Source: Conoideocrella luteorostrata
Taxonomy: Eukaryota > Ascomycota > Sordariomycetes > Hypocreales > Clavicipitaceae
Direction: 5' to 3'
Assembly: GCA_032433595.1 (NCBI GenBank)
Contig: JASWJB010000030.1
Span: forward strand, 1-64,000
DNA length: 64,000 nucleotides
Shown here: in pieces, positions 58,801 through 64,000 of the stretch
Layout: each line of letters begins with the position of its first letter
How positions within the stretch are numbered: position 1 is the stretch's first letter
The notes under the pieces: generated by a model
Seen by the model: the letters and a program-made list of their open reading frames with translations, nothing else
Database searches by the model: none
Told to the model about the DNA's origin: nothing
Program-made: the position numbers and the translations under genes

Positions 58801-60539
58801 GGTCGTAGTCGAGATAGCGCTGAAAGAGAATGTACAAACCAAGGGCGCCGACAGGGTTCATGGCTTCGGAAATGTTGGACAAGGTCACAAGCTTGACGAG
58901 AATGTAGCGGAAAGTGAAGGACGACTGAACCTCTTCCTCTCGAAGGTCGCCTATCCTCTTGCCCAGCGGGTTGGTCAAACCAGTCATCTTGACAGCCTTC
59001 ATAACGCCAAGCATGTCAGCTGTCGCCGTCACACGAGATTGAATCTTGTCGAGCCAAGCCTTCTGAGCTCTGCCGGCACCTGTGGCCACCCATACAGCCA
59101 GACCAGTACATAGAAAGACAGTAGCAGCAGGTCCTATAACGCCAAGCTGAAGCTTTCCTTCAAGCAGCCATAAAGCCAGAGAGATTTCGATAATGTTGGC
59201 CCACAACTCAGGAAACGTGCGTAGGCCGGTGGTGATTCTCTCAACATCGGCACTCATCAGAGTGACAGCTTCGGCCCCTTCCAGGGCAGTGGGAAGCATG
59301 TCGAGAGTATGGCGATAGATCAAGTCGACAAGGCCTGCGCGCATCCGCGCGACCATTCGAAAGGTCCAGTGTTGTGCCAGAGCTGTTGCGACAGCAATGC
59401 CGATATAAACAATGACATAGACAACAATGAGACCGGTACCGACGGCTGGCCGATCTTCGTAGCCCGACCCCTGGATGTAGGCGATGGTACGGTCGAGGAG
59501 AAAAGGTTGAGCAAAGGTGAAGCCAGTCTGAAAAAGTCGCGGCAAAACAGCCTTGAATATGCCTGTTTTACTGTGTATCAAGCTGACAATGAAGAGGGAC
59601 GGTCTCCAGCTTTTCCATCTCCCTGTACAGAACGCAAGAGGCGTGAGTCAGTTGATATAAACTTCATACCGATAGAGCTGGAGGGTTTATCTTGCACGTA
59701 CACCGCTTCCAAGATCTGGCCAGACTATCTTCGTCGTCACCAGCTTTAAGCGTTGCATCCACGTCAAACAGCGCATCCACGGACAGCTGCCTCTTGAAAC
59801 CACGCAGGAGAATCGGGTTCAGCCACCATGAGAACCACAAATTTAGCTCACCAGCAGTGGCCTCCGGTGGCAAGTGCTGATGCTCAGGTAGCAGCAGCGA
59901 GCGTTTCTCCACAGCCTCCATGATAAGCAGGGCGGCTTTGAGGCCGACGGCGACGCTGAGCACGGTGGCGACACGCTCGGCCGACTCTATGCCCCATAAT
60001 GTTCTACAACGAGCGATGTCCAAGACCAGGGTTACTGCGAGAAACTGTACCAACAAACCAGATGGTCGAACGCTACGCAGGTGATGCCAGTGAGATAGAC
60101 AGGTGAGACCGACATTTAAGACGAAAACAATGATATTTGCAGGGATCGAGGCTGCAGTCTTGGGACTGTGATTTGCGATTGTAAGGGCAGCCAGCACAAG
60201 AGTGACTACGGAGAGCGCCCCCCAGCTGACCTGATTTGCGTGGTATTAGTTCGAGGTTCACATTATTTACTTTGCATGCGTCGTTCAGTGAGAAGGTCGG
60301 CAGCTTACCAGTTTCGCTACGTGACGCCATGTTCCAGCGACTTTCTTCTCGCGTTTGCTAAGCCGCGAAATGAACCACGGTAGAAGAAACAACGTAATGC
60401 CAGCCGGAGCGATGGTCAAAATGGTTTCCTCAAACAGAAGGGTAAAGTCAAAGCCGTCATAGCAGTCGGACGTGGGTCCAAACCCGACCTCAGACTCAAT
60501 GGGGCATTTCGAAGAAGGCGCGCCCATCGAAACAGACAT
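55865..60539 (-). CDS. Full-length ABCC (MRP-type) multidrug exporter
   Basis: Three exons, 60309..60539, 59702..60230 and 55865..59622, encode 1505 residues; introns of 78 and 79 bp lie in the N-terminal membrane region. An N-terminal extra domain (TMD0, about residues 30-230) precedes TMD1, NBD1, TMD2 and NBD2. NBD1: Walker A GPVGCGKST at about 670, signature LSGGQQMRLSLARA, Walker B TILLDDVLSGLD. NBD2: Walker A GRSGSGKST at about 1272, an altered signature VSHGQRQLVCLARA, Walker B ILVLDESTAAVD and the H-loop AHRLDT. NBD1 has Asp in place of the catalytic Glu, as is usual in ABCC proteins, so NBD2 should carry hydrolysis. Members export amphipathic compounds and conjugates across plasma or vacuolar membranes. 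As the last gene of the cluster it probably exports the product or gives self-protection; that is inference. Confidence 0.95.
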
Positions 60540-61315
60540 CGAAGCAAGAAGAGTACCAGTTTAGGGGGCGGTTGGTAAAATAAAAGAAGCCTGGTGCAAA
60601 TCCAGACTAAGAGATGCCATCAAAACAATCAACCAACGAGGAGACCAACCTGCATCTATCAGCTTCGGTTTTTTTCTCCATGTCGCCTCTCAATGATTAA
60701 GCGTGCATAATTCTTCAAAGCCCGTTGAAGGATCGGGCCGTAAAACGCGCAGTACACATTCGCGGCCGTGAGGCTGACGGCCTAGCTGACATTTTTTACT
60801 ATCGGGCTGCAGCTTACTACCTGGATGTGCGTGTAGTAAGCAATATACGACTGTCAAGAAACCTGCTTGCTCTCGCTGACAAGGTGGAGCCACGCGTCAA
60901 GTGCAAATAATGCGTGGGCCTCGCCCTTTTTGCGCCGGTCTCAGCTCATTGCTGCTGCTGATGGCTTCGAGTTCGCATTGTCGGCGGGGCCAGATCCGCG
61001 TGACAACTTTGCCCCGCTTCCTTCAGCCTCCCGATCGTTCTCTCGTTCTGTGCACAGGATTTGAAGCTTTTCCGACATCTGGCTCATCATTTGCAGCATC
61101 AATTGAGTGTTTCTCCCAGGAGATCCTCCGTCTTGATTAGTCGATTCCATTGTCACTTGCTCCTGGAGGCTCACTTCTGTCATGTTGACGCAACAAGACC
61201 ATCGGCCGAGTCTCATTCAGGGTCTAACCCGTCACACAACATCCCCTTTGTTTCAGGACCTGTAGCTGGCTCATATGCCTAACAGTTTTGACAGCATGGA
61301 AGCATAACTTTCTTG
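60540..61315. other. Upstream region of the ABC transporter with a coding-like relic
   Basis: The minus strand at 60941..61180 reads as a Gln/Met/Glu-rich coiled segment (LMLQMMSQMSEKLQILCTER) of about 80 residues with a start MTEVSLQEQ. It resembles the opening of retroelement gag-type proteins but continues into stops. The leader of the ABC gene (60540..60700) shows no special motif. Confidence 0.35.
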
Positions 61316-61500
61316 TTGCCCTGCAATTTGACGTTTTCAAGATTTAAGTGTTAGAATTCATACTGTGGCGCAGCATAGTGTATGTTTTTTGCCGCCCCAC
61401 AATTTAACGTCTTCAAGATTCAAGTGTTAGAATTCATACTGTGGCGCAGCGGAGTGTATGTTTTTTGCCGCCCCACAATTTAACGTCTTCAAGATTTAAT
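61316..61500. repeat. 76-bp tandem repeat, about 2.4 copies
   Basis: Units start at 61349 and 61425 (TGTTAGAATTCATACTGTGG, CGCAGC, GTGTATGTTTTTTGCCGCCC, CACAATTTAACGTCTTCAAG). The two full units differ at only a few positions. A diverged partial unit precedes them at 61316..61348. Confidence 0.9.
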
Positions 61501-61529
61501 TGATCACCCATATCAACGCCATTCATAAT

Positions 61530-62258
61530 GGGAATTGATAGGGGTGCCACAAGAATTGATACGTGTACTACATCTTACGGGTGCTTCACTTTTCATTGGT
61601 TCAAAAATGGGCTGTTAGTGCCAAGTGCGTACGAAAGTCTGCCCCCTTTGTCCCGTAAAGCGCTTGCCAGCCTGTCTTCTCCGCATTAAGTTCGAAACCA
61701 GTCCGCTCGCAGTTATCATTTTTTCCACCCACTCGAAGCCCTGCGGTGATCTTAAATGATGATGAAAAACCGTGCCAACAGAAGTTCTCGCCGACGCCCA
61801 AAAGGCTTAATTGATTCGTCTGGATAGGGCGATTAATCATCTATATCGAGTCATTTGCATCAACCGCAAGGCAGCTCAACCGCCAGCAGCGACGCAGGCC
61901 AACACAGCGCAGAAAGAGTGGGCGAAGTGCCTTCCGACTGACTCCCTCGGCATTTCGCTGCCCTTCCTGGCTTTTACGGTCATGATTTAATAATACTCAG
62001 AGGAATAAGCTACTCGCAATTACTGCATTTTAAAACTACGAGAATGCTGCTCGTTTGATAGGGAACGGGGTTTCTGAATTTAAAAGATGTAATGCAATTG
62101 GTCAATTGGCCCGCTGTTAAGGCACGAAGTAGCTCGTCAGTTACACCGCCTTTCTGTGGATAAATTAACGGGCAGGGCAAAGTTTTGGCTAATGAAAAGT
62201 GTAGCACCCGTAAGGTGTAGCACACGTATCAATTCTTGTAGCACCCCTATCAATTCCC
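61530..62258. mobile_element. MITE-like element with 70-bp terminal inverted repeats
   Basis: 61530..61599 is the reverse complement of 62189..62258 with about five mismatches. Both start GGGAATTGATAGGGGTGC, then ACAAGAATTGATACGTGT, CTTACGGGTGCT.CACTTT and TCATT. The 729-bp element contains no transposase. Flanks do not show a clear target duplication. Confidence 0.82.
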
Positions 62259-62644
62259 TTAGTATGACGTACCACTCCATGACTTGAATATGCTTCGTCG
62301 TATCCGCGCAGATGCGGGGAGGCATCGCAAAAAATGGTGTTGGGTACAGAACAGCCTGGTTTATGACAGTCACCCAAGTGTTAGGACCATCCCATATTAT
62401 GGAGATTTCAACACAACAGTAGATGAATTTAACAATAACTATCTTACATCTTAGAGCCTATTATTGTAACTTATTCTATGACTATACATGCTTTCACGAC
62501 TATTTTGTGGACCCAATGCACACACCCACAACACTCGTTTGCTGGTGTCAAACACACAAGCAGCAGGGAAACTTCAAGTCGATTCTTGGGCTGCCGTGCA
62601 CTTTAATAAAGCAATTTAATCATCATAGTCATTGGAGCAGCGTC

Positions 62645-62823
62645 TGTTGGAATCCCTCCGTTAAGCACAATAGGAAGCATGGAGCAGGTCAGGTGGTCAC
62701 CTTTTAGCCACGATATTTACACGGCGATATCGAGCCTTCCACCTTGACTTGTTTTCTTCTTCTTAGAGAGACAAAGATTATTAAATATATTGCATTGCAT
62801 TTTGACCGCTTGGTATCGATACC
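62645..62823 (+). repeat. Copia-like 5' LTR with primer-binding-site-like sequence
   Basis: It begins TGTTGGAATCCC, matches the LTR at 23391, and ends about 62799 (ATTGCATTGCA). Eleven bases later lies TGGTATCGATACC (62811..62823), close to the tRNA-Met complement TGGTATC-AGAGC used by copia elements. Homology to the 23.4-kb copy continues through GTGCAGCCCACAGTGCCCC. No coding region follows. Confidence 0.6.
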
Positions 62824-63064
62824 TTGCACAACACCCTGTGCAGCCCACAGTGCCCCAAACAAATACAAAATTTAAGTATAAAGGGAAACTTGATAATCTA
62901 CTTACACAGGTGGGCCAGACCCCCTTCTTATAGCTAATTTATTTCATCTGACCAATCTGGTCAAGTCCAAAACTCACGTGAGGACATTCCAGTCATCCGA
63001 GAGAGGCTTTTAAGCTCATACTGTAGCAAGAGAAGACGATGACTATGGCTGGTGAAAGTGCATC

Positions 63065-63364
63065 TGTTGAGATTAGAATGGCACCTTCGGAAGGTCACGA
63101 TGCCTCGTATTAGCTTGATTCGTACGATAGTGGAAGAAGGTGGCACGATGCCAAGGAATGTAAGCCTAAGGCATCTGAATTCCAGGGAATTTCCGGGTCG
63201 CTGAAGGTCTATAAAGAAGGGTCACGATGCCCGTCAGAGGGTATTATTCAAGTCAGAACATCATCTATCAATATCACTATTTGCACTCTCAAATCTACTA
63301 TTCTGCCTATTTCCACTGTTGCCAAATTGCTCCTTCCCTCACTCATGAAGGCACATAACGCAAC
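63065..63364. repeat. Dispersed promoter-like repeat, copy B
   Basis: Partner of 5619..5941. In this copy the word CACGATGCC occurs three times (about 63098, 63143 and 63222), each preceded by GAAGG(G/T) or a close variant. The copy ends in CTCATGAAGGCACATAACGC. Confidence 0.7.
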
Positions 63365-63395
63365 AGCATCACTCCAGTACGTCCATTATCACCAG

Positions 63396-63832
63396 ACGAG
63401 TGCGAACAAGCCACCGCTGGCGAAACTAAGAACGGGACCAACCGGTGAAGCGTCGCTAAACAGGGTGGGAGCCATATTCTTGCCCTGTACTGAAGAATAT
63501 GGCCGGCCCATGATGACAAGGCCAGTGCCAAGTGTCATGGGAGTGCCAATGCCCTGGGGTGTCTGAGCAATAATGAACAGGCTCTAAGTCGAACAGACAG
63601 AAAATTTCGTGACAAACATCCAGAGCGTAAACCCGTCATGTTCAATAAGGGATAACTTTTTACGTCTAAAATGATCACCTAGGCGTCCAGCAACGAGAAC
63701 AAAGGTGCCGACGGTCAAACTGTAGCTCACTGCAGGCCAGGAGAATTCATTGCTGTTGTGAATTTTGTACGTTTCACCAACTCGCTTGACTATGTCCGTC
63801 GTCTGACTCGAGCCAAGCTCTTTCATAAACAA
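63396..63832 (-). pseudogene. MFS (14-TM type) transporter gene relic
   Basis: The upstream piece reads WPAVSYSLTVGTFVLVAGRL then GDHF.RKKL, the conserved loop 2-3 motif of drug:H+ antiporters (GrlgDrfGRk). After a frameshift near 63585 the next piece reads GIGTPMTLGTGLVIMGRPYS then GKNMAPTLF and SPVGPVLSFASGGLFA, the following helices. Two consecutive stops end it at about 63410. Only helices 2-5 are visible. It is degraded and lies against repeat copy B. Confidence 0.75.
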
Positions 63833-64000
63833 AGTTGATGAGAGATTTCCTATGAAGAGGACTTGATATTATGGAGGGAGGAAGCCAGCGACATGGACAT
63901 GTTCTTTGTCGCCATCACTATTCCTATTGCCTTTCTCGTCACCAGGCGTGTTTTTTTTTTTTTCGTTGAAGAATCTGTGTGGCAGACTATTTTATTTCAC
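63833..64000. other. Window edge
   Basis: A short plus-strand frame (MDMFFVAITIPIAFLV) lies near 63893, followed by a T run. It is too short to assign. Confidence 0.2.

Noticed and set aside
1..64000. tRNA, rRNA genes or CRISPR arrays
   Set aside because: No cloverleaf-type A and B box pairs, conserved rRNA words or regularly spaced repeats were seen; a covariance-model search would be needed to exclude tRNAs fully.

Overview
The window looks like filamentous ascomycete (Pezizomycotina) DNA, probably Hypocreales. The genes have short GT-AG introns of about 55-190 bp with CTAAC/CTGAC-like branch sites. The families are typically fungal: RTA1, Zn2Cys6 and bZIP-ankyrin regulators, a berberine-bridge-type FAD oxidase, a class IV aminotransferase, a microsomal P450 and an ABCC transporter. 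Decayed copia-like LTR elements are present, and the motif TACGGAGTA recurs throughout. I saw no rRNA, tRNA or CRISPR array. The species cannot be fixed from sequence alone.

Left part (1-20 kb). An intact RTA1-like membrane protein gene (112-1269) is followed by about 10 kb of degraded DNA holding a TIR element, a decayed secreted-protein gene and a decayed methyltransferase gene. Next come three intact genes: a secreted FAD-linked oxidase (11923-13685), a secreted beta-propeller-like protein (14957-16692, minus) and a divergent Zn2Cys6 regulator (17559-19052). An 8-bp minisatellite lies just before the regulator.

Middle part (19-45 kb). This is a graveyard of gene and transposon relics: an NFX1-type helicase fragment, copia RNase H and LTRs, alcohol dehydrogenase, FAD monooxygenase, a pogo-like transposase, a sulfotransferase-like gene, a frameshifted small secreted protein with a 15-bp repeat, and a 2EXR-type gene interrupted by three TAG codons. 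Two open genes stand in it: an unrecognised 306-residue protein (25762-26682) and a DAHD-motif glycosyltransferase (39122-40688).

Right part (45.5-60.5 kb). Five intact genes are packed together: a THEM6-like thioesterase, a bZIP-ankyrin transcription factor, a branched-chain-type aminotransferase, a cytochrome P450 and a full ABCC exporter. A bZIP-ankyrin regulator beside a branched-chain aminotransferase is the pairing known from the HC-toxin (TOXE/TOXF) and apicidin (APS2/APS4) loci. I therefore infer the tailoring, regulation and export half of a cyclic-peptide-type biosynthetic cluster. No NRPS, PKS or fatty acid synthase core gene lies inside the window.

Right edge (60.5-64 kb). A 76-bp tandem repeat, a 729-bp TIR element, a copia-like LTR with a primer-binding-site-like sequence, a second copy of a promoter-like repeat found at 5.6 kb, and a broken MFS transporter gene flank the cluster.
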